A stretch of 64,000 nt of DNA from Rhyacophila brunnea (taxonomy: Eukaryota > Arthropoda > Insecta > Trichoptera > Rhyacophilidae): contig JAGYXB010001600.1 of assembly GCA_022495005.1 (NCBI GenBank), positions 496,001 to 560,000 on the forward strand, read 5' to 3'. The translations under genes were made by a program, and so were the position numbers. Positions 11,975 to 23,683 of the stretch are shown here, piece after piece. Each line of letters opens with the position of its first letter. Positions within the stretch are counted from its first letter, which is position 1. Below the pieces are notes generated by a model, which saw only the letters and a program-made list of their open reading frames with translations, was not told where the DNA came from and searched no databases.

Positions 11975-12519
11975 TAGCTGTAGAAGATGAAACGGAAAAC
12001 CGGGTAGAATAAAAAAGTAGCTTATTTTAACCACGATAAAAAAAATTAGAAAATATTTTAAAAATAATTTTAGATTAAGTTTAAATTTCAGATTAAATAG
12101 ATTTCTGTAGTAAAAATCCAAAAGCAAACGTCATTGTCACTCTAAAGACAAAACAAAAGATGCAGTGCACTCGTTTTGCGTTTGAGGAGAGGAGAAAACC
12201 AATTTTGATGTAGTACAACAATTGCGTAGGTGCATCGAGCGGTAATTACTAGCAAGCTCTCTTGCATACTGCATTCTCCATACTTCTGCTACGGCGTTGC
12301 ATCTATGTGCAATTTCAGATACCAGGGCGGAGGAAAACTCAATAAATAAATAAATGCTCATTCAAATTCGTCTTAAAGATTACAAATGAAATTAACAGTT
12401 ATTGTTGTACTTTGAAATTAAAAATTATTTAGGCAATGCATAGCTATAAATTATTATTAGGTAAATAAGTTCACAACACAGAGTTCACAAATTTAATAAA
12501 CTATTTTTTTTTATTCAAC

Positions 12520-12645
12520 GAATTATTCACAAGATTTTAAGAATGGAACGAACTTTATTAGAAAAATTAGCAAGTGCAAGTACGTTACTACAAAGAAAAT
12601 GGTATGTGATCCAGACAACGGTTAGTAATTAAGGTAATTTATTAC
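12520..12645 (+). repeat. Family G fragment
   Basis: Begins gaattattcacaagatttta as at position 1 and contains ttagcaagtgcaagtac, which recurs at about 38200-38215. A SINE-B follows directly, and the repeat resumes at about 12885-12970, matching the reverse complement of about 160-245. The SINE therefore probably landed inside this older repeat. Confidence 0.45.
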
Positions 12646-12870
12646 CGATGGCCGCGAGGCTTAAGCGTCGTGGGTCCCAGGTTCGAATCCTGGGTCTCAA
12701 AAGTACACACATTGTTTTAAAATTTGTGTATTAGTCAGAGTATGGACCTAATACGCTGAACAAGTGGCTAACACCCATTTCTCGTAAAAACAAACATATG
12801 TTAATATAAACATTTACTCTGTGGAGGCCCATATGATCTTGTTAGGATCAGACATGGTCGAAAAAAAATA
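12646..12870 (+). mobile_element. SINE-B copy 3
   Basis: The head is internally shortened (cgatggccgcgaggcttaag then cgtcgtgggtcccagg), with box B ggttcgaatcc intact. The body and tail end in gatcagacatggtcg plus A8. It lies between two blocks of family G sequence; the TSD is not clear. Confidence 0.78.
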
Positions 12871-12965
12871 CTTTAATTTGAAATACAAAAGTCGATTACC
12901 AATCGGTAACGCAATTTAGAAAGCGCTTCAGAGAGTATTGCAATGACTATTAGTTAAATTCGTCT

Positions 12966-13038
12966 CAATTAGATGAGATACATATAGCATAGTGGTCAGC
13001 GAATCCCAGGGGACGCAGGTTAGAACTCTGCTGGGTGT
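12966..13038 (+). repeat. tRNA-like relic
   Basis: tagcatagtgg fits the box A consensus TRGYNNARNGG exactly, but the following box B-like ggttagaactc has two mismatches and the anticodon arm is missing. Probably a decayed SINE head or tRNA pseudogene. Confidence 0.3.
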
Positions 13039-13039
13039 C

Positions 13040-13560
13040 GTATTTTTTTAAATTTCTAGTGGTTATATTTCTTAGAAGTTTTTTTAAATTATGTGTGATA
13101 TCTAATACCTATAAAAAAGGAGAAATACAGAAAGAATGGATAAGTTCATCGAGTGAATTAAACATAGGGTCTAAATGCATTATTGCGTATTTGTATAAAG
13201 TATATCGATTGGTCGCAATTTTCATAGTATGACATCAATCTTGGATAATATACAGTACCTAGGTAATCGATCAATTCTGTTTTGAATACTATATTTAATA
13301 CTACGTCCCATTCCTCAAATATTATACCTACAAAGTTGTACAAAACACAACCTTTTTGGCAGCTCTAAATCTAATCTCCTTATTTATTTAGTATACGTTG
13401 TGGTTTTAGGGTACACGAAGACCCCAAGGACTGACAGGTTTAGAGCATCCCTAGCGAAGTTTGTGTTAAAAATACAACAATAATTAGTGTAAATTTTGTA
13501 GATTGTTTGTGCATTTATCGATTTTCTATACTCAGATCGTGAAAAATAAAAACCTTATCT
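13040..13560. other. No supported feature
   Basis: AT-rich, unassigned. Open stretches at 13035-13232 and 13158-13343 lie on opposite strands and carry no recognisable motif. Confidence 0.45.
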
Positions 13561-13639
13561 ACCTAATGGAAAACCGTCCAATGGAAAATACAAAGTGATT
13601 CAAAAGAAAAAATATTGCTCTTCAAGTTGTAATGACTTG

Positions 13640-13800
13640 TACTAAGAGCATGGCCCCAACAAGGGGAGGGGGCTGACAAGGCTCTAGTCTGGGGGCCCGG
13701 GCTATGGGGGGGGGGGGGGACCCGGCGTGGTGGGTTGACCTGGTAAGTGAGATCAACACATATCACAAAGTTGCTCTGATGGGAAAAAAACTCGCCTGCG
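13640..13800 (-). repeat. Fragment related to the interior of hAT-1
   Basis: The reverse complement matches about 42825-42955 (gccgcaggcga, tctcacttatctggtcaaccc, cccaggctagagccctgtca) inside the hAT-like element 40516-43229. A run of 14 G lies at 13708-13721. It is probably a remnant of a related element; no ends are visible. Confidence 0.55.
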
Positions 13801-14109
13801 GTACTTTTTTACTTGAAGAGTATTAACATTTTAAAATATCTAGTTGTGTGATGTAATTTTTGATTATTGTGTGTCGATATTCGATAACTCCATAATTCAA
13901 GTAGATTTATTCAATACACAAAAAAATCGCTAAAAATACACCGAATACCCTTAATTTTACCTAAAACAACATTTAAAAAACTATTATGTAGAGCGTCCCA
14001 CTGCCTTTAGTCCTAGCGATGGGTATGGGGCCCGCTTCAAGATGTGGGGCCATGATTGAGAGCATAGCTATAAACGTTGTAAGATTTTTCATTTGATTTT
14101 AAGTCATTT

Positions 14110-14470
14110 AATAAATTAGGGTTTTTTTTAGTGGATTAATGAGTGAACGGTTAACGGGCAACCCTGAGATATGAAAGAAATCGTTCGCAGTATGCAGAAA
14201 CGGGCCGAGATTCTGCGATGCGCACATCGCCCGTTCGTCTTTGATTCACGCAAGCTCCGCTCTATTGTCCTACTGTAATCTCCCATTCTTATTGCCATAT
14301 TAGGTATTATGACAAGAGGATTTTTTCTCATATATTGCGGCCGCATTTGGCCTCGAGCGGAATCGCTGGTTTGCAGAGCCGGAGTTAGACGCGTGGCTAC
14401 CTGCATGTGGCAAACCAAATAAGATGTAGAAAAAAACGTCTCTAGCCATAATTGATTTTGCATTGCAGGC
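14110..14470 (-). other. Unrecognised 111-codon open frame
   Basis: The frame 14128-14463 on the minus strand is among the longest in the window outside the retrotransposon. It begins MQNQLWLETFFSTSYLVC and has a basic middle (RMGDYSRTIERSLRES). The region is somewhat GC-richer than its surroundings. I recognise no domain, and no splice sites stand out. It could be a relic of a mobile element or chance. Confidence 0.15.
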
Positions 14471-14836
14471 TCATTTGATCATAACTCTAATACGAAATTT
14501 ATTTTTTCAGGGCGATAAAACATACTTTAGCATTATTTTCTAGTTTAAAAAAAACATTTATAACTATCAAAAATTGCCTATCAACAAAGCGGTGTTGTCT
14601 GTGCCGGTTACCAACTTAAACTTGCTTAATTCGTTGCATTCAAATATGATAATAAAAAGAAACAGTGAACTTATATATTATTATCATAGTGAATAAAAAT
14701 TCACAGATATCTTATATGACTGGTGTGAATGTTTATGAAATGGAATATTGATTGAATGATCTCACAAAATGGTATGTAAATTAATTTAAAAAGAATAAGG
14801 TAAAATTTATATATATAAAATTTTTGAAGGTAGTTA

Positions 14837-14885
14837 TCATTATCATCAGCCTGGATCATTCCACTGCCAGATAAAGACGTCTTAA
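14837..14885 (-). pseudogene. RTE-like LINE 3' terminus
   Basis: The minus strand ends ggcagtggaatgatccaggctgatgatgataatgat. Ending in a TGATGA-type simple repeat after an 'agcagtgga...ggctgatgatg' word is the usual 3' end of insect RTE-like LINEs, and the same end is seen at 26643. Only the last part is recognisable. Confidence 0.6.
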
Positions 14886-14889
14886 AATT

Positions 14890-16835
14890 AACTTTATCCC
14901 TCTCAGTCGTGTACGTTGAGTTGATACGTGCGTCTAGCTTTCGAATATTTTCTACGTCTTATGTAACACTGAAAGACTACAGTTTTCCAGCGGTTGTCTT
15001 CTAAATGTTTTGCAAATGTTCCATTCAGGTTTTAGTATACTTTATTAAATTGTACATAAATGATACCAAATCTTTATGGTTTTTAATGAATATGTGTATG
15101 TTCAATTTATGAAAGTACTTATATGCTTATGGGTATCAAAAATGTTCAAATAATGCGTCTCTAATGAATTTTAAGTGGTATGTGTCGATTTTATAAGATG
15201 ATATTGAAAAGGCGACCCATCATTTCTCCACCCGTATACACCTGTTAGTTGCTCAAAAAGAAGCTCCGGTACTGGCCACATTACAAGCAGATGGTGGTTC
15301 TTCTTGCATCTCCGTGAAAGGGTGCTCGACTATTCGAAACAATCTTCACTGCGTTTTTCTATGCACTGTGGATATTAGTGCAAGTTTGCGAAACAGCGAA
15401 GAAACAATATGTTGCTTTAAAATGCATATTATATTTACATCCATACCATACATTCAAACGTATGTATTGCCAGTTTATTTAGTTATGGAAGAATGGCATT
15501 GGAATAAACCAACACCAGTGTCTTCGTTATATTATGTAAAAACTCGTTACGCCCTGTTCATTAAATATAATATTGGTAACTTTATTAAATATAATTTTTA
15601 TATTAAATCATTGAAATATACATGATAAAAGAATATTATGTATATTCAAAATTGAACAAATAATTTGAAAGATTTCTGCCATCTGTGAATCAAATTTAAA
15701 TTATTATATGCAAATTTAAAACCTCGTAATTTTATCATACCAAAAATTAATTTAATTGGTATTTGACGTTTCCTTTGAAATGAAAAGAAATAAGAAAGCC
15801 TTCATTTTATTTTTATTTCTTCTTCCGAGATTTTAAAATCCAGTCTATCGATGTTTCTATTTCGAGTCAGGTCACTACCTACTTTACGATTTTTTTTACT
15901 ACTTACTAAGTGTCAAGTTTTGACACTACTATTAAACAATACTATAACCATTAAAGTATTAAATTAGCATAATATGTATGCGGATTCAAATATAAATAAA
16001 TTTTTAGTAATAATTGTTATTCGGTTGTTACACCATTGTCAAGAGTCAAGACCATATACTATAGATACATCGTCAAGACTCTTTTTATTATTCGATATAG
16101 TTACCTACATTACGTCTTAAAATATAAAATTTAAGAATTTAATAATATCTAATCTAATGTAGAAATAAATTTTAAAACTTAATATAATATATAGAGTTAT
16201 TTATCAAATTGTCGTGAAATAGAATTTGACCAAGTTTTATCGAATTTAACTGCGTCTAAATTGTATTTATTACAAAATGGTTTTCAGAAAATCTAAATAT
16301 GTAAAAGCATTTCCCAGTCGCAGTGGAAAACTTTTTCATTGTATGTATGGCAAACATAATATGTACATACTATAGTCATCGCAGCTTAGATACTGTACAC
16401 TTTGGGTGTATCTCTGCAATTTCCCATTGTTTTTCCATGGGTGGAGGGTTCTTACACGTATCATTGCATTCCCATCAGTACACCATTATTACTTTTTATT
16501 GCTTCCCCAGCGTACTTTCAATTCAGAGCAATTCTAAAAGAAAATATTGATAGTATTTACTAGAAACTTTCATCTCTCATTATTTTTTTCATCTCAGAAT
16601 TTTCATGATTTTAATAGTATTAACTGTCATAATATCTAGGTAGTCTAGACACGCACAACAATGGAAGGGGTTTCGAGTCCAGATATCCCCCAGAAATGAC
16701 AATTTGTTAAATGAAATCTGTTTCTGTTTCTTATTCAGGACCTCATGACTGACGATAGTGACCTGGATGATTTGGCTGTTGAATAGCCTTTTGTTGGACC
16801 CACTATGACACGCAAAGCATGAGGCTACTAGAAAA
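14890..16835. other. No gene seen
   Basis: AT-rich. The 103-codon open stretch at 15314-15625 and the 75-codon one at 16323-16550 have no recognisable domain and biased AT-rich composition, so I treat them as chance. Part of 16700-16830 flanks the next hAT and reads like decayed coding DNA, but I cannot name it. Confidence 0.4.
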
Positions 16836-16843
16836 CCTGTGGC

Positions 16844-17421
16844 TAGAGTTGGGTATTTCCCAAGAAAATCTCAATCTCGAGATTCGGGATTTCCCGAAAT
16901 GATCAAATATAGATTCGGGATTTCCAGAAAAGAATTCTCGATAATTCTCGAGATATCGGGAAATTTAAAAAAATCTGTAAAAATCCTAAAATCAGTGTAA
17001 AGACAAATTCCAAAAAAATATGATTTTTTTTTATTTATGTAAGAAGACAAACAAAATAGAAGTAGGAAAACAAAAATAATTCAAAACATTACTTATGAAA
17101 ATGGAATTTCAAAAAACACGGACAATCGCTTACGCTTTTAAGATACAAAATTCCCTGATGTTGCAAAAATTACGCTCATTTTGAGTCGACGTTGTGTGAA
17201 ATGCCTCGATCAGTCTTTGAACGTTTTGTGTTTTCTGTCCACTTTTTTCATATAGAAAATCGTTTTTTCAATTAATATTAATTGATAATAAAGAAATCCC
17301 GAATCCCGAGAAAAGATTCCCGAGATCCGGGTGTACCGAAATGTTAAAAAATTCAATTCGAGATTCGGGATTAAAAATTTCTCGAGAATTCCCGTCGGGA
17401 AATTCCCGAAACCCAACTCTA
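16844..17421. mobile_element. hAT-4, non-autonomous hAT-like element
   Basis: Terminal inverted repeats tagagttgggt / acccaactcta are flanked by a perfect 8-bp TSD cctgtggc (16836-16843 and 17422-17429). Subterminal DNA is dense in cccgaa/ttcggga and ctcgaga words on both sides, the sort of repeated subterminal motif bound by hAT transposases (family knowledge). The 578 bp hold no transposase frame; the central part is AT-rich. Removing it restores a continuous ...aaaacctgtggcattcat... sequence. Confidence 0.88.
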
Positions 17422-17429
17422 CCTGTGGC

Positions 17430-18083
17430 ATTCATAAATTGCTAAAACTATCTGGGGCATCCCATTTTTTAAAATATTGGCTAAGCTGCATGTCTAAAAG
17501 ACAAGACAGCTCAGACACCACAAACGGACACGAACGATTCTAATAATTAAGATCATACCACGCGTATTCGATGCCCATTTTTTGATACGATACACCATTA
17601 GTGTTGTACCTGCAGGTCATCGCTAGATTCAAAGTGTAGAGTGTCAGGGTATTGGAATTTATTGGAAACCTGCTATATTCCACAGTCCACAGAAACTATA
17701 AGTCAGTCGCACCTGCGAAATTTTCTTAACCCTGCCCCCTCCCGCCGCATTAGTAATATTCATTCAGAATCCTTTTATTCGATAATCTGTTGAGAAACAT
17801 CTTCACGAAGCGGTCAATACCCACATTGGATTATGGAGCTAATGAAACAAAAGTTTATTTTTTTACATCCATTGAATATAAAGAACGGACGTATGGAAAG
17901 TTAAATGACTGCTTTCATTATTTATTTTGTCCACAATATGTTAAAGTAACGGGAAATATAACCAACACAAAACCTAACTGATTTTTCATAGTCTTTTGTA
18001 TTGGCACATCGTATTGTTTATATAACGTTTGATCTCGCCTGACAATCATTTTAACAGCTATTTCAATTCACATATACGCCTAC
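17430..18083. other. No supported feature
   Basis: Unassigned. It includes flanking sequence of hAT-4 that may be an older decayed element, and a C-rich patch near 17735. Confidence 0.4.
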
Positions 18084-18368
18084 ATGCTATACGAGGTGAA
18101 CACCGTTACTTTTGCTAATAAATATTTCGGATTGCATACAAGTCAAATTATAATATCATCTGTTCCCTGGGGACTCTCTGCTTTGAAGATGGTGATTGAG
18201 ATCGGTCGTCACTTGATTGATAAAACAGGTGAGTACCCGAGACAGCGAATAAGCATAGAAATCCAAACAGGTAATGCAATCACTGTTTTTAATACTCTTG
18301 GGGCGTCCAAGGACATAGAGAAGATATTTTATATACCTACAATGGGAAACCTAGGATATAAATGTTAA
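18084..18368 (+). CDS. Unrecognised ORF, possibly part of a mobile-element protein
   Basis: A 94-codon frame from ATG to TAA. The middle reads like real protein: SALKMVIEIGRHLIDKTGE, then QRISIEIQTGNAITVFNTLG and DIEKIFYIP. The charge pattern is balanced and the composition is less AT-biased than neighbouring chance frames. I have a vague impression of a conserved segment found in repeated insect ORFs but cannot name the family. A gtgagt at 18230 and an acceptor-like ttttaacag at 18057 would also permit an exon 18058-18229. Confidence 0.3.
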   Translation: MLYEVNTVTFANKYFGLHTSQIIISSVPWGLSALKMVIEIGRHLIDKTGEYPRQRISIEIQTGNAITVFNTLGASKDIEKIFYIPTMGNLGYKC

Positions 18369-18541
18369 TTTCTTTTATTGTGTTAACTGTCAATTATTCA
18401 TGGTGGAACTGCATTGTATTATTGATTAATTTAATAAAATTAGAAACATTTTAATTACTTATTCCATTTTTAATAAATAAATCTGGACCGGTTTCGTTCA
18501 CCTCGGAGGGAAATTTTCAAGTGAATAATATAATATACTTA

Positions 18542-18760
18542 GGCTTAAGCGTCGGACTATAGCGTCGTGGGTGCCAGGTTCGAATCCTGGGTATGGCAAG
18601 TACACATATTGTTTTTCAATTTATGTATGAGTCAGAGTATGGACCTAATAGGTTGAACAACTAGCTGACATCCATTTCTCGTAAAAAACTAAATCTGTTA
18701 ATATAAACCTCCACGCTGTGGAGGCCCATAATCATCTTATTAGGATCGTATATGGTCGAA
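18542..18760 (+). mobile_element. SINE-B copy 4, 5'-truncated
   Basis: Starts inside the head (ggcttaagcgtcggactata) and keeps box B ggttcgaatcc, the body and the tail to about gatcgtatatggtcg. The first bases of the head are missing, so box A is incomplete. Confidence 0.78.
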
Positions 18761-18768
18761 GAATATTT

Positions 18769-19850
18769 ATGAAACAGGTGTTTATCAAAACAAATTCAAA
18801 AAGCGACACAAATAATCTACCAATACATTTTCTCACTGTTACTATATTTTACTATTTTATTATTATTATTATGTACTTTTGTATCAATTCACAAGTAATT
18901 TCTCTATGTTATAATATAATGATCATTGTAAAAAAAATAAAAACAATTTTTGACTGTGTTTTTTTCTTGTAGAAAAATGTTTGTTAGAGAAAGGTCAGTG
19001 TATATGTCATTTTTAGAAGTGATATAAAATATACACATTGCAATAAACCTAATTAATCTTCACTTTATGTTTCCCTTTGTTTTCAAATTATATTCACTGA
19101 ATATTAAGGAACCTAGCACTGCTTAAAATTGCAAAAAATCAACAGTATAAACATCTATTTCTAGTATAAAACCAAATTATAGTTCAGTTTATCAAGATAT
19201 TATCGTTTATTTGGGTGCTAAAAATCACCTTTAATGCCGGGTATTATGACTAGACAAATCTTCCACCCCGTTCGAACACCGTAAAAACAACCCTAACCAA
19301 GAAAGGTTACGTCTTCCAAGTTACAAGAGGCAGTAAGTATCTAGTGGAGCATAATTAATCGCCGAGTGATGTTGATTTTCCGCTCGCGGAGACGTTTAGC
19401 TATACGGCCGCATAATCGTTGCGTTTACTTACGAAGGGTAAGGACTTTTTTAGAGTGCTCCGAAGTAAAATTAATTTATTTAAGAAATAAATAATAAATA
19501 ATTAACTTCTTGTTTCATATTAAAATTTTGTATTGTAGAAGAGTTTTACGTATGATATAAAAAGCTGACGTTTTCTTATATAACAATGTTGACTGAGATT
19601 TTAGATGTGGGAAAAAAATTATAAGAGATATCATAATATTAAAATAATAAAAAATCGCAGAAGTAGTATGTATGGTTGTTGCTTTTAGGTCTACAATGAT
19701 GGTGACCCAAGTTTGAGAATAATGGTGAAGTAGCATTTCTCCTAAAATTACTTTGTATTAATGTCACCAAGATCAATACTACTACAACACATAGAAAAAC
19801 TGAAGATATAAAAATATTTTTTCTTTCTAAATTTAGACGTTTGGGATTCT
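18769..19850. other. No gene seen
   Basis: AT-rich, with a GC-richer patch at 19236-19440 (words such as ccgctcgcggagacg and acggccgcataatcg) that could be regulatory. Nothing more specific can be supported. Confidence 0.4.
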
Positions 19851-19990
19851 TGTCTGTTTAGTGGAAGCCAGCGGCAAACAAAATTTGAAAATAGCTGATA
19901 TTATTATACTGGATTATTTTTAGGTTAGGTTAGGTTGTCATTCTGGAATTCATAATTTTTGCCAAAATTGGCCATGAAAATTATCGCCAT
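19850..19990 (+). repeat. Family D fragment with TTAGG units
   Basis: Aligns with D copies near 53530-53650: ttcttgtc-gttta, ccagcggcaaacaaa, tactggattattt, ttaggttaggttaggtt (19920-19936), then attcataatttttgccaaaa. The three TTAGGT-like units sit at the same place as in the other D copies. Confidence 0.65.
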
Positions 19991-20360
19991 TCCCTCCTGG
20001 CATCCAGTTGTACCATTATTGAGATATTATTTCTGTGTGCCAAAGAAAAAAATGTTACTTTTCAGGATACGTACTATTTCGTATGGGAACTCTAATGTTT
20101 CTGTGTGGTTGTTAGTAATACAGGGGTGGTGATTCGATTCATCCTTATTTATCAGTTGTGCTTATAAGCGTTATGGTTCATTTTGTATATTTTAACACTT
20201 GTAGCCCTTTTACTTTCGCTGATAGGTTTGTATCGTGGTAAGTAGGTATACTTTAATTTGATCGATATAACTGCAATCTATGTAACTAGTGAAAATCAAT
20301 CTACTACTGATTATTTAAATAAATTGTGCACCTATATATTTTATAATATAATTATGTACA

Positions 20361-20598
20361 CCACGGTGGCCGCGCGGATTAAGCATTGGACTATAATGCC
20401 GTGAGTCCCCGGTTCAAATCCTGGATCTGGCAAGTACACATATTGTTTTTTTCAATTTGTGTGTGAGTCCGGGTATGGACCTAATAGGTTGAGCAAGTGG
20501 CTGACATCTATTTCTCGAAAAAAAAAACAAAATCTGTTAATACAAACCTCTACTCTGTGGAGGCCCATGTGATCCTATTAGGAACGGACATCGTTGGA
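20361..20598 (+). mobile_element. SINE-B copy 5
   Basis: Full-length head (ccacggtggccgcgcggatt...), a box B variant ggttcaaatcc, the body, and the tail cctattaggaacggacat. Possible imperfect 7-bp flanking words are atgtaca and atgtata. Confidence 0.8.
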
Positions 20599-20599
20599 T

Positions 20600-21905
20600 G
20601 ATGTATAATTAATTTAATATGCCATTTAACTGCGATATTTTATAAATTATTTGATTATGCTACGCAGTAAAACTTGTGGCATTATCTTCATTGAAAGATC
20701 GCAAATCGTTCCAAATATTATATCCAGGCATTCCACCAAAACCATTATTAAAGAATTGGTTTGTTCTCGAGTTTAAATTTCAGGTCTGTCAAATTTACAT
20801 ATTAATAAAGCCAATGAAAAAAACGAATGTATTTTTGAAAATATTGTAGTACAGTTGCACAATTCTCACGCTTATATCTCAATATGTTAGTCAAATATGG
20901 GTTACACTAGTAAAATATATAGTCTTTGTTAGCACCCTATAAGTTTGGGAAATATTGTTTAATTTAATTGAAAATGACTTCAGCAATAGCATAGAGTGAA
21001 TGAAAAAACAGTAAATACACTTTTTTTATTTTATTATAAAAATATATTATTTCACATACTGCACACTTATAAAGGTTTTGTTTCCCAAGAAAACGCCTCC
21101 CCATCCACAAGTGGCAGTGTAACGTTCCCGCCAGCGGCAAGTAGCTGCGCTGAGTACCTTTCCCATCAACAGGTTGCTCCTTAGCTCGGTCCGTTTACAC
21201 GTACCAGTGCGTCCCATACAATGAAAACCTTCCACCCCACACAATAACGTCATGTCGTAAAGCTCGACTTGGGCAGTTTTCTTGTAGCTTTCTTAGAGGG
21301 TTAACACCCCTATTTATATCTATACTTCAGCTACAAAACGTCTTAAATCGTATTGTGAAAACTTGGTAGGGAATTTCCCTCGAATTTTCCCATGCTTTCA
21401 GCCGTGTTTATGGTGCATTCAAAACCACAACGGCGTAAACTCCTTTAAGAAAGTCACTTAAAGTGATTCGACAGTATTCTTGCCAGAAGTTTAACAAAAT
21501 TATAGAACATCTTAAGCGCCTTTTCGTATATCAAACAAAATGTTTTCTTATGCAAAGTAGCAGAGAGATGTATAAAAAAATGAAGTTAAGACGTTTTTGA
21601 AATGTGACAGTAAACTTTTTAAAGATGTTTGTATGGTTGGATATGAAAACGTCTGGAAAATTGTGTAAGTGGGTGGAAAATTCGTTTTGTTAAGTAGGCT
21701 TTTGCCTTTATTGGGTGTTTTAGGGTTCTTACATGAACGGGGGAATTTTGTGATAGGAAATCTTTTAAAAATTTTCGGTTATTTTAAAATATCAATCAAT
21801 CAACACACTTTCATAACGATCGAGGCAGTTATTTCAATTAAAGATTATTGTCAATTCATGATTTATTACATATTATATCAACAATACGTCAATACCAGGG
21901 TGCCA
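20600..21905. other. No gene seen; one GC-richer patch
   Basis: 21085-21300 is GC-richer than its surroundings, with short open frames on both strands (20996-21184 plus, 21047-21253 minus) and no recognisable motif. Regulatory DNA or an old exon is possible; I see no splice pattern. Confidence 0.35.
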
Positions 21906-22300
21906 TTTTACAACGTTTTTATTAGCTCGTATTATTATTTGTCCGGTGGTTCGTTATCCGGTACAAAACTTTCCGACTAGCTAGACATTTGAAACTTTTA
22001 GGATATATCAGAACACGATGCCAATGCATTTTTTAGCCATCTTTAAGTAGAATTGAATTCATTTTTAGTTAATTCTGTTTTGTATGAAAAGTGATTTTGA
22101 CACCATTATTGGTTGCTAGCGGTCTAGGGTCCTAGCAACAAAATTATTAATATATAGGTACGTGCGTTACTATGGAAATCAATATGACATGTCACGTACA
22201 ATTTTTTTTGATCGTTTAAGCTAGTCAAGTCAAGTTTATATATTTCAACAGATTTTAAAAACGTTGTATATAAAAAGTTCTTTTTATCTAGTAATGATTT
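21906..22300 (-). repeat. Family A copy 4
   Basis: Family A in reverse orientation. The inverted pair is perfect: acaacgttttt (21910-21920) and aaaaacgttgt (22257-22267). The variant inner end cgagctaat is shared with copy 5 rather than copies 1-3. A 103-codon open stretch running into it is chance. Confidence 0.78.
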
Positions 22301-22302
22301 TT

Positions 22303-23176
22303 AATTTACATTCAATGCTACTTAGGTATTAAGAGAATATAATTTTTTGATTATTACACATTCAATCATAAATTTTAAAATGTCCTGGAATCACTTTTAA
22401 ATGTATCAATAAAAATGTCAAAATACATTACTATTTAAACATTTGAAACATTCTTAATGTTTCACTTAAATCTAATATTTCAACCCATTAAATATTTTTG
22501 CAACACCTCAGAAATATACCTATATACTTAATATAGATTCTGTGTATATTAGAAATAACATAATATTAGTGATAATGTTTATAATAAAACCTTCTCTGTG
22601 GTTGATGAAACAATACATATTATAAGCATTGTTAGTATTATATAACTACTTATATAATTTTAAACTAGTACTCACGTTAGATTCATGACAATCAGTTTAT
22701 TATATATTATATTATTAGTAGAACCTATGTACCATTTTTTAGTTGATTCAGTTTAGATCTAGATTATAATTATTTGACCATAGATTTTTCCATAAGTAAT
22801 TCTCCCTTAAGTCAAAGCCCCCAAGCCAAATACTTACATTTTAAATAATTATTATTTCGAAAAGAGGTTAATAGCCTAAGTTCGGTTTCCGGGTACGCAC
22901 CCTCTATTGACCCCGAAAACATTATAAAAAACCTATTTAAGACACAAAGGTCTGCTGTGAGGTATGTTTCAGATAGGCAGATGTTTTTGGAATTCGTTGC
23001 GGTATGATGTCAAAATCTAATAACGTATGTTACCTATGTTTTTGTTGTTGTTTTTTTTTTTTGCTGATAATTGCTTTATCTATATTAAGAGGTATTCATT
23101 GATATAACTAGATATGCCTATAACTAATTGAAAGATTTATATGAGAAGCCTTCTAATTACGCATATAAGAAAATTG
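22303..23176. other. No supported feature
   Basis: AT-rich, unassigned. Confidence 0.5.
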
Positions 23177-23400
23177 GGTACTGTTCGGTTATCAGGAATA
23201 CAGCGGAAAACACATTTTGAAAATACCCGATATACTGGATTATTTATTAGTTTGGGTTAGTTAAGGTTAGGATAGGTTGGGTTAGGTTAAGTGAGGTTAG
23301 GTTAGGTTCGGTTTGGTTAGGTTAACCCAAGAAATAATCCAGTATATCGGGTATTTTAAAAATGTGTTTTCCGCTTTATTCCTCATAACCGAACAGTACC
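23177..23400. repeat. Long hairpin with TTAGG-like loop (family D derivative)
   Basis: A 69-bp left arm (23177-23245) and right arm (23332-23400) are reverse complements at about 66 of 69 positions. The 86-bp loop is a run of degenerate GGTTAG/GGTTTG units, all in one orientation. Part of the arm (cggaaaacacattttgaaaa, tatactggattattt) matches the D family just upstream of its TTAGG units. The structure could therefore be an inverted duplication of a D copy around its TTAGG block. Confidence 0.8.
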
Positions 23401-23683
23401 GATAATTGCCGTCTTGAAGTTGTATTAAATTACCACTTTCTCCAGTATACTTATTTATATTCTAGAGAATATTTCTCATTTCTTCTTATTGGTAGGTACC
23501 TATTAAAAATGGTTAATATAAATGTATTTTGGTTAATTATTTATCATGAATAAACTAAATATTTACCCAACACTTAAATGCAGTTATTAAATTTAATAAT
23601 TTATCTACTACGTCTGTATGTTCATATAATATTATTTATTAAATGTTTTTAATAAAATGATTAATTAAATCAATTTTGTACCC

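Noticed and set aside
14128..14463. 111-codon ORF as a gene
   Set aside because: No known domain, no splice or start context, and cysteine/arginine-rich wording typical of chance frames in GC-richer DNA. Kept only as a low-confidence note.
15314..15625. 103-codon ORF
   Set aside because: AT-biased composition, no motif, and low-complexity end (FIKYNIGNFIKYNFYIK).
21669..21980. 103-codon ORF
   Set aside because: Its end runs into family A copy 4, so it is not a conserved gene.
23246..23331. Telomere or true telomeric array
   Set aside because: The units are degenerate, total less than 100 bp, and are enclosed in a hairpin with AT-rich unique DNA on both sides.
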